The position numbers were made by a program, and so were the translations under genes. The notes beneath the pieces are model-generated. The model worked only from the letters and a program-made list of their open reading frames with translations, did not search any database and was not told the origin of the DNA. Below are positions 21,268 to 30,812 of a DNA stretch of 64,000 bases, in pieces; the stretch's first letter is position 1, and each line of letters begins with the position of its first letter. Location: assembly GCF_008711285.1 (NCBI RefSeq), contig NZ_VXDC01000012.1, positions 50,558-114,557 of the forward strand, written 5' to 3'. This stretch comes from Roseibium aquae (GTDB lineage: Bacteria > Pseudomonadota > Alphaproteobacteria > Rhizobiales > Stappiaceae).

Positions 21268-22568
21268 CACTCGTACCTCAAGGCTTCGACAGGATCGAGC
21301 CGCGCTGCCCGCCAGGCCGGATAGAGCGTCGCCAAAAGCGACAGGGCCAGCGCCATGATCAGCACCGTGACCGTTTCGCCATTGTCGATATCCGCCGGAA
21401 GCCGCGACAGGAAGTAAAGCGTGGGATCAAAAAGCTCCGTCGCGGTCATCCAGGAAATGAACTGGCGGATGCTTTCGATGTTCCAGCACACAACCAGGCC
21501 CAGCAGGAAACCCGCGATCGTGCCGACACAGCCGATGCTCGCGCCCGTGATCAGGAAGATGCGCATGACCGCGCCGCGCGTCGCGCCCATGGTCCGCAAA
21601 ATGGCGATATCCCGCCCCTTGTCCTTCACCAGCATGATCAGGCCGGAAATGATGTTCAGAGCGGCGACGATCACAATCAGGGTGAGAATGATGAACATCA
21701 CATTGCGCTCCACTTCGAGCGCGGAAAAGAACGTCACGTTCCGCTGACGCCAATCGGTCACGAAAGTCGGCCGTCCGGCGCCCTCTTCCACCGCGGCGCG
21801 CAACAGACCCACCCGGTCGGGATCCGCCACATAAAGTTCGATGCCCGTCGCCCGGCCTTCCATGTTGAAATAGGCCTGCGCCTCGGTTATCGGCATGAAG
21901 ACAAAGGTGCCGTCATACTCGCTCATCCCAATCTCGAAGATCGCCGAGACCGGATAGGACTTGCGCCGCGGGGTGATGCCCATGGGCGTGACGCTGCCAT
22001 TGGGCGAAAGGATGGTGATATGGTCGCCGACGGTCACCCCGAGGTTCTGGGCAAGGCGCGACCCGATCGCGACCCCCGTTCCGTCATCAAAATTGTCGAG
22101 CGTGCCGCGCTGGATCGTTTCGGCAATCAGCGGGATGCGGCGCAGATCGCGTTCCTGAACGCCGCGCACCAGCCCCCCAAGACTGGCGGCCGGGCCGCTC
22201 ACCAGCGCCTGCCCTTCCACGAAGGGGATCGCCGCCATGACCTCCGGAACGCCCTCCAGGCGCTTTGCGACAGGATCGTAGTCGGTCAGGGCAAGGTCCA
22301 CGGGCTGCACCAGCATGTGCCCATTGATCCCGAGAATCTTGCCCAGCAGCTCGTTGCGAAACCCGTTCATCACCGCCATGACAATGATCAACGTGGCCAC
22401 GCCCAGCATGATTCCGGCGAAGGAAAACCCGGCGATGACCGAGATGAATGCCTCTTTCCGCCGAGAGCGCAGATACCGCCCGGCAATCATCCATTCATAT
22501 GGAGCAAAGGGCCGGGTGGCGCCCTTTCCGGACCGTGCTTCGTCTTCTGCCGTCTCGACCGCGTTCAT
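21267..22568 (-). CDS. lolC: Lipoprotein-releasing system transmembrane protein, LolC/LolE family
   Basis: The membrane partner of LolD, 433 residues: one helix at about 40-65, a large periplasmic domain (about 75-280) and three helices at about 285-420, the type VII ABC transporter topology. The first helix is preceded by the family sequence [19 protein letters not shown], and the protein ends [20 protein letters not shown]. Only one lolC/E gene is present, so the complex is probably a homodimer of this subunit with LolD, as in many alphaproteobacteria. The ATG at 22568 is preferred over one four codons upstream. Confidence 0.94.
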   Translation of the reverse strand: MNAVETAEDEARSGKGATRPFAPYEWMIAGRYLRSRRKEAFISVIAGFSFAGIMLGVATLIIVMAVMNGFRNELLGKILGINGHMLVQPVDLALTDYDPVAKRLEGVPEVMAAIPFVEGQALVSGPAASLGGLVRGVQERDLRRIPLIAETIQRGTLDNFDDGTGVAIGSRLAQNLGVTVGDHITILSPNGSVTPMGITPRRKSYPVSAIFEIGMSEYDGTFVFMPITEAQAYFNMEGRATGIELYVADPDRVGLLRAAVEEGAGRPTFVTDWRQRNVTFFSALEVERNVMFIILTLIVIVAALNIISGLIMLVKDKGRDIAILRTMGATRGAVMRIFLITGASIGCVGTIAGFLLGLVVCWNIESIRQFISWMTATELFDPTLYFLSRLPADIDNGETVTVLIMALALSLLATLYPAWRAARLDPVEALRYE

Positions 22569-22640
22569 GTCCCGTCCCATTCCTGCCGCGCCTGGCCCGC
22601 CCTGCCGCGAATCCCTTGAGCAGAGGATCCCGAAGACGGT

Positions 22641-23969
22641 TCAGCGCGTCAATGCCGCGAGCAGCTTGTTCACGGCCGCATCGGGGCTGAGTTCTTCCTT
22701 TTCGCCCGTTGCCCGGGTCTTGACCTCGACAACGCCGTTTTTGAGGCCACGCGGACCGGCGACCAGCTGGTAGGGCAAGCCGATCAGGTCCATCGTGGCG
22801 AACTTGGCGCCAGCCCGGTTGTCGGTGTCGTCGTAAAGCACCTCCACACCGGCCGCGGTGAGCCTGTCGTAAAGGTCCTCGCACGCCTTGTCCGTTTCCT
22901 CATCGCCCGATTTCAGGTTCACAAGGCCGACATGGAAGGGGGCCACCGCCGCCGGCCAGATGATTCCCTCAGCGTCATGGTTCGCCTCGATCAAGGCGCC
23001 AAGAAGGCGGGAAACACCAATGCCGTAGGATCCCATGTGGACTGGTACGTCACCGGCGTCGGCGGTGGCGACCTTGGCGCCCATCGCTTCGGAGTATTTG
23101 GTGCCGAAATAGAAGATGTGGCCGACTTCGATCCCCCGGGCCGACACGCGCTGGTCCGGGCCGAGCGCTTCGAACGCGGCCGCGTCGTGCATCTCGTCGG
23201 TGGCCGCATAGGGCGCGGTCCAGGCATCCACGATCGGGGTCAGATCGGAGAAGAAGTCGGTGTCCTGCGAGGGGATCTCAAGACCGAGGATGGCCTTGTC
23301 GAGGAACACTTCACTCTCGCCCGTTTCCGCGAGGATGATGAACTCGTGACTCATGTCGCCGCCAATCGGGCCGGTATCGGCCTTCATCGGCACGGCCTTC
23401 AGGCCCATGCGCGCGAAGGTCCGAAGGTAGGAGACGAACATCCTGTTATAGGCATGGCGCGCCGCTTCCTTGTCGACGTCGAAGGAATAGCCGTCCTTCA
23501 TCAGGAACTCGCGCCCGCGCATCACGCCGAAACGGGGCCGGACCTCGTCCCGGAACTTCCACTGGATGTGATAAAGGTTCAGCGGGAGATCCTTGTAGGA
23601 GCGCACATAGCCACGGAAGATATCCGTGATCATTTCCTCGTTGGTCGGGCCGTAGAGCATATCACGGTCGTGCCTGTCGGTGATCCGCAGCATCTCCTTG
23701 CCATAGGCGTCATAGCGCCCGCTCTCGCGCCACAAATCGGCCGACTGGATGGTCGGCATCAGCAGTTGCACCGCGCCGGCGCGGGCCTGCTCTTCCTCGA
23801 CAATCCGTTCGATCTTGCGCAACACCCGCAGACCGAGCGGCAACCAGGAATAGATTCCGGCAGATTGCTGGCGAACCATCCCGGCCCTCAACATCATCCG
23901 GTGGGAGACGATCTCGGCTTCCTTGGGGGTTTCCTTCAAGATCGGCAGAAAAAATCGGGTCAGGCGCAT
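22641..23969 (-). CDS. proS: Proline--tRNA ligase (short type without editing insertion)
   Basis: A class II aminoacyl-tRNA synthetase of 442 residues. Motif 2 appears in [18 protein letters not shown], motif 3 in [16 protein letters not shown], and the anticodon-binding domain fills the last 100 residues. The INS editing domain found between motifs 2 and 3 in E. coli ProS is missing, the usual state in alphaproteobacteria, which often edit mischarged Ala-tRNAPro with a separate protein. The start at 23969 ([14 protein letters not shown]) has GAGAGAG upstream. An in-frame ATG nine codons earlier is less likely. Confidence 0.96.
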   Translation of the reverse strand: MRLTRFFLPILKETPKEAEIVSHRMMLRAGMVRQQSAGIYSWLPLGLRVLRKIERIVEEEQARAGAVQLLMPTIQSADLWRESGRYDAYGKEMLRITDRHDRDMLYGPTNEEMITDIFRGYVRSYKDLPLNLYHIQWKFRDEVRPRFGVMRGREFLMKDGYSFDVDKEAARHAYNRMFVSYLRTFARMGLKAVPMKADTGPIGGDMSHEFIILAETGESEVFLDKAILGLEIPSQDTDFFSDLTPIVDAWTAPYAATDEMHDAAAFEALGPDQRVSARGIEVGHIFYFGTKYSEAMGAKVATADAGDVPVHMGSYGIGVSRLLGALIEANHDAEGIIWPAAVAPFHVGLVNLKSGDEETDKACEDLYDRLTAAGVEVLYDDTDNRAGAKFATMDLIGLPYQLVAGPRGLKNGVVEVKTRATGEKEELSPDAAVNKLLAALTR

Positions 23970-24180
23970 GCAAACTCTCTCAACAAATCTGGGCATCGGC
24001 CAAGTGGTGCGCAGTCAAACCGCATGCGCGGCACAAAAACAAGCCCTGCCGCGTCGGCGTGACCGGGTTTTGGGCAAAAATCGCGCCTCTGCCGAACCGG
24101 CCCTACCCCGCAATCCTGGCTATCCGCGCGCGGCCTTGAGACCAATCTAGCCTTGGGATTTTTTGCCATTGTTCTAAGCA

Positions 24181-24197
24181 AGCTTAAAATTTAAGCT
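24181..24197. promoter_or_regulatory. Perfect AT-rich palindrome upstream of the small-RNA promoter
   Basis: AGCTTAAA-A-TTTAAGCT is a perfect 8+8 inverted repeat around one A. It lies 16 bases upstream of the -35-like element at 24213, a plausible activator or repressor site. Confidence 0.45.
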
Positions 24198-24212
24198 ACA
24201 CCGCACAAATAC

Positions 24213-24239
24213 GTGACAACGTGTTTTTGGTCATATAAT
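24213..24239 (+). promoter_or_regulatory. Promoter of the orphan small RNA
   Basis: A consensus TATAAT (24234-24239) is preceded at 15 bases by GTGACA (24213-24218). The spacing is short, which may mean dependence on an activator binding the upstream palindrome. The region is strongly AT-rich. Confidence 0.5.
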
Positions 24240-24245
24240 GTTCAC

Positions 24246-24437
24246 AGCAATAAAAATGAGTGTCGCAAACAAAAAAGGCACTCAGACAGACATCGCGGTC
24301 TGAGTCTTGGGAGGAAGATCTCTCGGGCGCCCCGAAAGGGCTGCAGCCTCCAGCAAAATGGCAAATAAGCTAGGGCTGGACAGAGAGATATTAGACGCGT
24401 GAACTCGATAAAGGCAGAGCAGCGCTCTGCCTTTTTT
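24246..24437 (+). ncRNA. Candidate orphan small RNA, about 190 nt
   Basis: A transcription unit of about 190 bases is bounded by a TATAAT promoter and a perfect intrinsic terminator, in the 614-base gap between the divergent sides of proS and DUF1467. It contains no long reading frame. TGAGTGTC (24256 on) can pair with GGCACTCA, but the same ACTCA can instead pair further as ACTCAGAC with GTCTGAGT, so two exclusive hairpins exist near the 5' end. A third region pairs GGAGG with CCTCC around a GCCC/GGGC stem. Both neighbouring genes are on the other strand, so it is not a leader of either. I do not recognise it as 6S, SRP, tmRNA or a known riboswitch. Confidence 0.55.
24411..24437 (+). terminator. 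Intrinsic terminator of the small-RNA unit
   Basis: AAGGCAGAGC pairs perfectly with GCTCTGCCTT over a 3-base loop, followed by a run of six T counted from the stem. Confidence 0.9.
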
Positions 24438-24583
24438 CTTTGAGCCCGTCAATTCGCATCTGATTCAACTGCCCACAGTTCGCACGCAGCCGCGGCCTCC
24501 TGCTCCACAGGGCATCCCTGTTCATCCGCACTCGACGGGCGGAAGCGGGCAAGGCTCAGGCGCTGAAACGGATCAGAAGCGGA

Positions 24584-24856
24584 CTATCTGTCACTGGGCG
24601 GGGTGAAAAACGGAATATCGTCTAGCGAGAAACCGGATTCGCGCACCCACAGGTAGGACAGAAAGATGACGGTCGTCACAATGGTCGTTCCGATGATCAC
24701 GCGCAGCATGCGCGGCATGTCCGGCGCGCCCGGTTCCGATCCGGGAACCACATCTCCCGCCTCATGCTGAGACTGGCGGACACCGAAAGGCAGGACCGCA
24801 AACAGCACGATCCACCAGATCATGAAAAACACGGCCATGCCGTAGACGATCGACAT
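24584..24856 (-). CDS. DUF1467 family small membrane protein
   Basis: A 90-residue inner-membrane protein with two helices (about 3-24 and 53-72) joined by an acidic, proline-rich loop; the opening GMAVFFMIWWIVLFAVLPFGVR is typical of DUF1467. The function is unknown. It lies 7 bases after the methylmalonyl-CoA epimerase gene, a neighbourhood conserved in alphaproteobacteria. It probably shares that transcript, and its own ribosome-binding site is weak. Confidence 0.85.
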   Translation of the reverse strand: MSIVYGMAVFFMIWWIVLFAVLPFGVRQSQHEAGDVVPGSEPGAPDMPRMLRVIIGTTIVTTVIFLSYLWVRESGFSLDDIPFFTPPSDR

Positions 24857-24863
24857 TTTTGAG

Positions 24864-25268
24864 TTACGCCTCTTCCAGTTCGGTCAAGGTTCCACAGAAA
24901 TCCTTGGGGTGAAGGAACAGAACCGGTTTTCCGTGCGCGCCGATCTTCGGTTCACCGTCTCCAAGGACACGGGCCCCTTCCGCGACAAGCTTGTCCCGGG
25001 CCGCACGAATATCCTCGACTTCATAGCACAAATGGTGAATGCCGCCGGACGGGTTCTTTTCCAGGAACTTGGCGATCGGCGAATCCGGTCCCAGCGGCTC
25101 CAGAAGCTCGATCTTGGTATTGGGAAGGTTGATGAAGACGGTGCTGACCCCGTGATCGGGCTGCGCCACCTTGTCTGACACTTCCGCGCCCAACGTATTC
25201 CGGTAAACGGCAGCCGCCGCTTCGATATCGGACACCGCAATGGCGACGTGGTTCAACCGTCCAATCAT
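24864..25268 (-). CDS. mce: Methylmalonyl-CoA epimerase
   Basis: This 134-residue vicinal-oxygen-chelate enzyme interconverts (S)- and (R)-methylmalonyl-CoA, linking propionyl-CoA to the TCA cycle through the B12-dependent mutase. Metal ligands of the family are seen in LNHVAIAV, GIHHLCYEV and the C-terminal LTELEE. The strong GGGGGAGGAG before the ATG predicts good translation. It lies between rnj and DUF1467. The mutase and carboxylase genes are not in this window. Confidence 0.93.
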   Translation of the reverse strand: MIGRLNHVAIAVSDIEAAAAVYRNTLGAEVSDKVAQPDHGVSTVFINLPNTKIELLEPLGPDSPIAKFLEKNPSGGIHHLCYEVEDIRAARDKLVAEGARVLGDGEPKIGAHGKPVLFLHPKDFCGTLTELEEA

Positions 25269-25301
25269 TTCACTCCTCCCCCGCTTTGGCCAGGACGCGT
25301 G

Positions 25302-26981
25302 TTAAAGCTGGCTTACCATCACTTTGCAAAGCGTCTTTTTGCCCCACACATCCAAAACCGCGCTGCGCGCGGCACGCCGGGCCGCCTCGCCGACCAGCGC
25401 CTTGTCCTTACGCCGGGCTTTCGGGATGCTGGAAACCGCTCCCACGACAGCCTTGGACACGATATCCTCCATCGGCTCGCCCTCGTCATCGGTATCAGGC
25501 AGCCCCATCAGCGCAACTTGAGGATCGTCCAACAGGTCCCCGGCCCGGTTGACGACCAAAGCAATCACCGCCGCGCCGGCAAAGGAGAGTTTGCGCCGTT
25601 CATTCACGCCGGTCACCTCCGGATCGTCGAGGATGGAGCCATCCTTCACCATGATCCCGAAGGGCGCCTCGTCGATCACCCCAGCAGCGCCCTCGTTCAA
25701 CCGCACGATATCCCCATCCTTGGCCCGCACCACTTCCCGAACGCCCTGGGCTTTGGCAAAGGCCGCGTGCGCGGAAAGATGCATCGGTTCGCCATGAACC
25801 GGAACCACGACTTTGGGCTGGACGAGCTTGTAGAGCTGCTCCAGCTCACCACGCCGCGGATGGCCAGAGACATGCACCATCGCATCGCGGTCGGTGACAA
25901 TCTCGATGTCCTGCTGGGCGAGATTGTTCATGACGTCGATCACGGCCTTTTCGTTGCCGGGAATCGTTCTGGACGAAAAGATCACCATGTCGTCCTTGGA
26001 AAGGGCGATATGCCTGTGATCGTTGGCGGCAATCCGCGCAAGCGCGGCCCGGGCTTCACCCTGGGACCCTGTGCACAGCAGCACCACCTTGTCCCGCGGC
26101 AAATACCCGTAAGCCTCTTCGTCGCGGAAGGGTTTGAGCCCGTCCATGTAGCCGAGTTCACTGGACACTTCGATCACCCGGTGCATGGACCGGCCGACGA
26201 CGACCACTTCACGGTCGGCGGCCGCTGCCGCTTCCGCGATGGCCCGGATCCGCGCGACGTTCGACGCGAACGTGGTGACCGCAACGCGGTTCTTTGCCGT
26301 TTTCATGATTTTCGTCAGTTCAACACCGACATCGGCCTCGGACGGGCTCATTCCGTCGCGGATCGCATTCGTGCTGTCGCAGACGAGGGCCATCACGCCT
26401 TCCCGCCCGAGTTCGGCCAATCTTGCAAGATCAATAGGCTTCCCCACGCCCGGGGTCATATCGATCTTCCAGTCACCAGTGTGCAGGACCATCCCCGAGC
26501 GCGTGCGGATCGCAAGCGCACATGGTTCGGGGATGGAATGGGCCATCGCGACGAACTCGACATCAAACGGGCCGATATCGATCCGGTCGCCTTGATTGAC
26601 AACGGTGACCGGCACTTCCTCCGCCCCTGGCTCCGACTCCACCTTCGCGGCCAGAAGACCGGCTGTAAACGGCGTCGCGTAGACCGGTACCTTTAGGAAA
26701 GGCCACAGGTGAAGAACGGCGCCGTAGTGATCCTCGTGGGCATGGGTAATCACCATACCGACAATGTTGTCGACTTCGTCTTCCAGAAATTTGATATCCG
26801 GGACGACAAGATCGATGCCCGGCAGATCCGGACCGGCGAATGTTACGCCGCAATCCACAATCAGCCACGACCGGGCGTCTTCGGGACCGACCCCATAAAG
26901 GGCAAGGTTCATTCCAATCTCGCCAACACCTCCGAGAGGAAGAAAGATCAGATCGTCCGATTTGGTTCTGGCTTTCGCCAT
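25302..26981 (-). CDS. rnj: Ribonuclease J
   Basis: A metallo-beta-lactamase/beta-CASP nuclease with endo- and 5'-3' exonuclease activity, used in RNA maturation and turnover. From the ATG at 26981 (GGAG upstream) it has 559 residues. The zinc motif THAHEDH is at 79-85, followed by the HTGDWKID and CDSTNA segments, the beta-CASP SGHPRRGEL and the C-terminal oligomerisation domain. It is common in alphaproteobacteria and lacking in enterobacteria. It follows birA by 40 bases in the nuo-downstream gene string. Confidence 0.95.
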   Translation of the reverse strand: MAKARTKSDDLIFLPLGGVGEIGMNLALYGVGPEDARSWLIVDCGVTFAGPDLPGIDLVVPDIKFLEDEVDNIVGMVITHAHEDHYGAVLHLWPFLKVPVYATPFTAGLLAAKVESEPGAEEVPVTVVNQGDRIDIGPFDVEFVAMAHSIPEPCALAIRTRSGMVLHTGDWKIDMTPGVGKPIDLARLAELGREGVMALVCDSTNAIRDGMSPSEADVGVELTKIMKTAKNRVAVTTFASNVARIRAIAEAAAAADREVVVVGRSMHRVIEVSSELGYMDGLKPFRDEEAYGYLPRDKVVLLCTGSQGEARAALARIAANDHRHIALSKDDMVIFSSRTIPGNEKAVIDVMNNLAQQDIEIVTDRDAMVHVSGHPRRGELEQLYKLVQPKVVVPVHGEPMHLSAHAAFAKAQGVREVVRAKDGDIVRLNEGAAGVIDEAPFGIMVKDGSILDDPEVTGVNERRKLSFAGAAVIALVVNRAGDLLDDPQVALMGLPDTDDEGEPMEDIVSKAVVGAVSSIPKARRKDKALVGEAARRAARSAVLDVWGKKTLCKVMVSQL

Positions 26982-27021
26982 TTGGTTTGCTCCAAGTCTG
27001 AGAGAAATGCCTGGCGAGCGT

Positions 27022-27801
27022 TTAACGCTGCGAGCCAGGCAGGAAAACGTCTCCGGCATAGATGGTCATAAGACCGCCATCGGCGGGCTGAAGGACAAGA
27101 TGCCCTTGATCGTCCAGGTCGCGAAACACGCCGGTCACTTCGCGGGATCCGTTCTGCACGGTAATCTGCTGGCCAAGATGCGCGGCGCGCGAAAGCCATG
27201 CTGTCCGCACATGGGCGAAACCGTCAGGCTTGGCCCAAATTCCAAGCCACAGGGACAGCGCCCCGGCCAGATGCTGAAAAACGCTGTCTGGATCCGACCT
27301 GTATCCAAGTGCTGACAAGCCGGTGCAGGGATAGAGACCGTCTGCCGGATGGACCGCCACATTCACGCCGAAACCGAGCACCACCGCTTGCCGTTCGTCG
27401 CCCAGGTTCTCGGCTTCAAGAAGGATACCCGACACTTTCGCGCCGTCGACCAGAAGGTCGTTTGGCCACTTGAGCCTTGCCAGCTTGTGCGTGCCGCAGG
27501 CCGCGTCGATTGCTTCGCTCAGGGCCACCGCAGCAAGCAGCGGCAACTCCGCAATGCGCTGTGCCGGCTCGGGATCAATCAGCAACAGACTGGCATATAG
27601 GTTGCCGCGTCCGGAAAACCAATGACGGCCGCGCCGGCCCCTGCCCTGGGTCTGCTCCTGACCGACAATCCAGAGCCCGCCGGGATCACCGCCGCGCGCA
27701 CGTTCGAACGCCAGGGTGTTCGTGGACGTCACCGTGTCATGGCGCTCAACGCGCAAGCCCGGCGCATCGAACGCCGGGCCAAGTCCCTGTTCTTTTGTCA
27801 C
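27022..27801 (-). CDS. birA: Biotin--[acetyl-CoA-carboxylase] ligase
   Basis: BirA attaches biotin to carboxylase carrier proteins through biotinyl-5'-AMP. The 259 residues have the adenylate loop GRGRRGRHW near residue 53, KWPNDLLVDGAKVSGIL near 109, and a C-terminal SH3-like domain. The N-terminal helix-turn-helix of E. coli BirA is absent, so this is a class I ligase with no repressor role. The start is GTG with no obvious ribosome-binding site, 8 bases after the nuoN stop; coupling to nuoN is likely. Confidence 0.93.
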   Translation of the reverse strand: MTKEQGLGPAFDAPGLRVERHDTVTSTNTLAFERARGGDPGGLWIVGQEQTQGRGRRGRHWFSGRGNLYASLLLIDPEPAQRIAELPLLAAVALSEAIDAACGTHKLARLKWPNDLLVDGAKVSGILLEAENLGDERQAVVLGFGVNVAVHPADGLYPCTGLSALGYRSDPDSVFQHLAGALSLWLGIWAKPDGFAHVRTAWLSRAAHLGQQITVQNGSREVTGVFRDLDDQGHLVLQPADGGLMTIYAGDVFLPGSQR

Positions 27802-27809
27802 ACGTTCAA

Positions 27810-29249
27810 TCAGAACAGCGACCCCGCTGCCGTTTCAGCCGCCGAAACAATCGGACCCGGCATGATGGCGAAGAGGACGATGAAGGCACCGGACAATCCA
27901 AGCACGACACGCAACTCCATTGGCATGGCATCGAATTTCTCGGCCGGCTCGTCGAAGAACATGACCTTGATGATCCGCAGGTAATAATAGCAGCCCACCA
28001 CCGACGTCAGAACACCGATCACCGCGAGCGGATACAACCCGGCCTCAACTGCGGCGGAAAACACAAACCACTTGCCAAAGAAGCCGACAAACGGCGGGAT
28101 ACCGGCCAGCGACCAGAGCAGCATGGCCAGAATCACCGCCATCGGCAGATTGGTGCGCGACAGGCCCGACAATTCGTAGATGTCCTCGACCATGCCGTCC
28201 TTGCGGCGCATCGACAAGATGCAGGCAAAGACACCGAGTGTCATGGCCAGATAGGCGGTCATGTAGAAGATTACGCCTTCCACGCCGGCAGGTGTGCCGG
28301 CCGCCAGGCCAACGAGCGCGTAGCCCATGTGGCCAATCGAGGAATAGGCCATCAGGCGCTTGATGTTGGTCTGGCCGATCGCGGCGAAGGCCCCAAGCGC
28401 CATGGACGCGATCGACACGAAGACGATAACCTGCTGCCACTCGTGGGTCACGGGGCTGAACCCGTCAATCACGATCCGCAAGGTCATGCCCATCGCGGCA
28501 ACCTTCGGCGCCGCCGCCAGGAAAGCGGTGACCGGTGTCGGCGCGCCTTCGTACACATCCGGCGTCCACATGTGGAAGGGAACCGCGGAAATCTTGAAGG
28601 CAAGGCCGGCAAGGATGAAAACCATGCCGACAACAAGGCCTAGGGATGCCCCCTCCTGGGCCAGCACTCCGGCGATCTGCTCGAAGCCAACCTGGCCGGT
28701 GAAGCCGTAGACCAGCGACATGCCATAAAGCAGCATGCCCGATGACAAGGCTCCCAGCACAAAGTATTTCAGGCCGGCTTCGGTCGAGCGGACACTGTCA
28801 CGGTTGATCGCCGCGACGACATAAAGCGCCAAGCTTTGCAGCTCAAGGCCCAGATACAGCGCGATCATGTCGTTGGCCGACAGCATCAGCATCATGCCGA
28901 GCGTCGCGAGCAAGATCAGAACCGGATATTCGAACTTGTCGAAGCTCTGCGACTTGGCATAGGCCCACGACATGGCAATCGCGAAGAACGACCCGGTCAG
29001 CACGAGCAACTTCATGAAGTAGCTGAACTCGTCGGCCACGAAAGACCCGCCAAACGTCACGCCAAGGGTCGGCAGAAACAGCATGACAAGCCCGGTGCCG
29101 GCGAGAAGCCCCATGGCCAGGCCGAACACCAGGTGGGTGATCGACTTGCCGCCAAACACGCCGATCATCAACAGGGCCATGGCGCCGAGTGCCAGAATGA
29201 TTTCCGGCATAACGGGCATGAGATCAGGAACTTGGGTCACTTCCGACAT
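27810..29249 (-). CDS. nuoN: NADH-quinone oxidoreductase subunit N
   Basis: One of the three antiporter-like proton-pumping subunits of complex I, 479 residues and about 14 membrane helices. The conserved Lys region is seen in [22 protein letters not shown] and [18 protein letters not shown]. The ATG at 29249 has GAGG upstream, and an in-frame TTG precedes it. It is last of the complex I genes. The gap to nuoM is 18 bases. Confidence 0.97.
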   Translation of the reverse strand: MSEVTQVPDLMPVMPEIILALGAMALLMIGVFGGKSITHLVFGLAMGLLAGTGLVMLFLPTLGVTFGGSFVADEFSYFMKLLVLTGSFFAIAMSWAYAKSQSFDKFEYPVLILLATLGMMLMLSANDMIALYLGLELQSLALYVVAAINRDSVRSTEAGLKYFVLGALSSGMLLYGMSLVYGFTGQVGFEQIAGVLAQEGASLGLVVGMVFILAGLAFKISAVPFHMWTPDVYEGAPTPVTAFLAAAPKVAAMGMTLRIVIDGFSPVTHEWQQVIVFVSIASMALGAFAAIGQTNIKRLMAYSSIGHMGYALVGLAAGTPAGVEGVIFYMTAYLAMTLGVFACILSMRRKDGMVEDIYELSGLSRTNLPMAVILAMLLWSLAGIPPFVGFFGKWFVFSAAVEAGLYPLAVIGVLTSVVGCYYYLRIIKVMFFDEPAEKFDAMPMELRVVLGLSGAFIVLFAIMPGPIVSAAETAAGSLF

Positions 29250-29267
29250 CAAACTAGCCTCAAACCG

Positions 29268-30812
29268 TTATTGCGCGCCAGCCGCAGCCTGTTGGACGGT
29301 GCCAGCGGCTTCCAGGGCAGCGGTGTATTGGGTGATCAGGTTGTCAACAGCGCCCTGCGTTACATCAAGGATCGCCATCGGATACACGCCGAAGAAAATG
29401 GTGAGCACGATCATGGGGATCAGAATGAACCGCTCGCGCAGATTCAAATCCAGGATCGATTTCAGGCTTTCCTTGGTCAGTTCCCCGAAGACGACACGCC
29501 GGTAAAGGTACAGCGCGTAGGCCGCCGACAGGATGACGCCGGTCGTGGCAAAGAACGCCACCCATGTGTTGACCTGGAAAGCGCCCATCAGGGTCAGGAT
29601 CTCGCCCACGAACCCGGACGTGCCCGGCAACCCGACATTCGCCATGGTCAGGACCAGGAAGACCACAGCATATTTCGGCATCCGGTTCACCAGACCGCCA
29701 TAAGCGGAGATATCCCGCGTGTGCATCCGGTCGTAGATCACGCCGACGCACAGGAAGAGACCGCCCGAGATGATGCCGTGGGACAGCATCTGGAAAATCC
29801 CGCCCTGGAGCCCCTGCGGGGTCATGGTGAAGATCCCCATCGTCACGTAGCCCATATGCGCCACGGAGGAATAGGCGATCAGTTTCTTGATGTCTTCTTG
29901 CGCGAGCGCCACCAAAGACGTGTAGATGATGGCGACCACCGACAGGGTGAAGACGAACGGGGCGAACATGTCCGAAGCCAGTGGGAACATCGGCAAGGAG
30001 AAGCGCAGGAAGCCGTAGCCGCCGAGCTTCAACAGGATGCCGGCCAGGATCACAGAACCGGCCGTCGGCGCCTCGACGTGCGCATCGGGCAACCAGGTGT
30101 GAACCGGCCACATCGGCATTTTCACCGCAAAGCTCGCGAAGAACGCCAACCAGAGCCAGGTCTGCATTTCTGCCGGGAAGGAATGCTGCATCAGCGCGGG
30201 AATGTCCGTTGTCCCCGCCTCCCAATACATCGCCATCACGGCGACCAACATCAGCACAGAGCCGAGCAACGTGTAGAGGAAGAACTTGTAGGAGGCGTAG
30301 ACGCGCCGGGCACCGCCCCACACCCCGATGATCAGGAACATCGGAATGAGTCCGGCTTCGAAGAAGATGTAAAACAGGACCAGATCGAGCGCGCAGAACA
30401 CACCGATCATCAGCGTTTCCAGAATGAGAAACGCGATCATGTATTCCTTGACCCGGGTTTGGATGCTCTCCCAGGAGGCCAGAATACAGAACGGCATCAG
30501 GAAGGTGGTCAGGATCACAAACAAGATGGAAATCCCGTCGACACCCATCTTGTAGCCGATGGTGCCGGTGCCGTCCTCGTCCCCCACAACCAGCCAGTCA
30601 TAGCTTTCGACCATCTGGAACCCGGGATTCGAATAATCGAAGCCGAACCAGATGAAAAGCGACAGCACGAAGGTGAAACCCGTTGTGACCAGGGCCACCA
30701 TGCGAATGGAGCGCTTTGCCGCGTCGTCATTGCCGGGCACAAGCAAGATGAACAGCACGCCGAGAAGCGGCAGGAACGTCGTTACCGTTAGGATGGGCCA
30801 ATCGACGAACAT
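29268..30812 (-). CDS. nuoM: NADH-quinone oxidoreductase subunit M
   Basis: Antiporter-like subunit of complex I. The correct start is the ATG at 30812, which shares a base with the nuoL stop (TAATG), giving 514 residues; the open frame upstream is a shadow inside nuoL. Conserved residues for proton transfer are in [34 protein letters not shown] and [15 protein letters not shown]. The C-terminus carries a short Ala/Gln-rich tail. Confidence 0.97.
   Translation of the reverse strand: MFVDWPILTVTTFLPLLGVLFILLVPGNDDAAKRSIRMVALVTTGFTFVLSLFIWFGFDYSNPGFQMVESYDWLVVGDEDGTGTIGYKMGVDGISILFVILTTFLMPFCILASWESIQTRVKEYMIAFLILETLMIGVFCALDLVLFYIFFEAGLIPMFLIIGVWGGARRVYASYKFFLYTLLGSVLMLVAVMAMYWEAGTTDIPALMQHSFPAEMQTWLWLAFFASFAVKMPMWPVHTWLPDAHVEAPTAGSVILAGILLKLGGYGFLRFSLPMFPLASDMFAPFVFTLSVVAIIYTSLVALAQEDIKKLIAYSSVAHMGYVTMGIFTMTPQGLQGGIFQMLSHGIISGGLFLCVGVIYDRMHTRDISAYGGLVNRMPKYAVVFLVLTMANVGLPGTSGFVGEILTLMGAFQVNTWVAFFATTGVILSAAYALYLYRRVVFGELTKESLKSILDLNLRERFILIPMIVLTIFFGVYPMAILDVTQGAVDNLITQYTAALEAAGTVQQAAAGAQ

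Noticed and set aside
24256..24402. Short peptides of 15 and 14 codons inside the orphan RNA (24256-24303 and 24358-24402)
   Set aside because: Neither has a ribosome-binding site, and both are of a length expected by chance.
24246..24437. Identification of the orphan RNA as 6S, SRP or tmRNA
   Set aside because: No SRP GGAAG/GNAR tetraloop arrangement, no tRNA-like ends and no 6S-type closing stem between the 5' and 3' ends could be seen.
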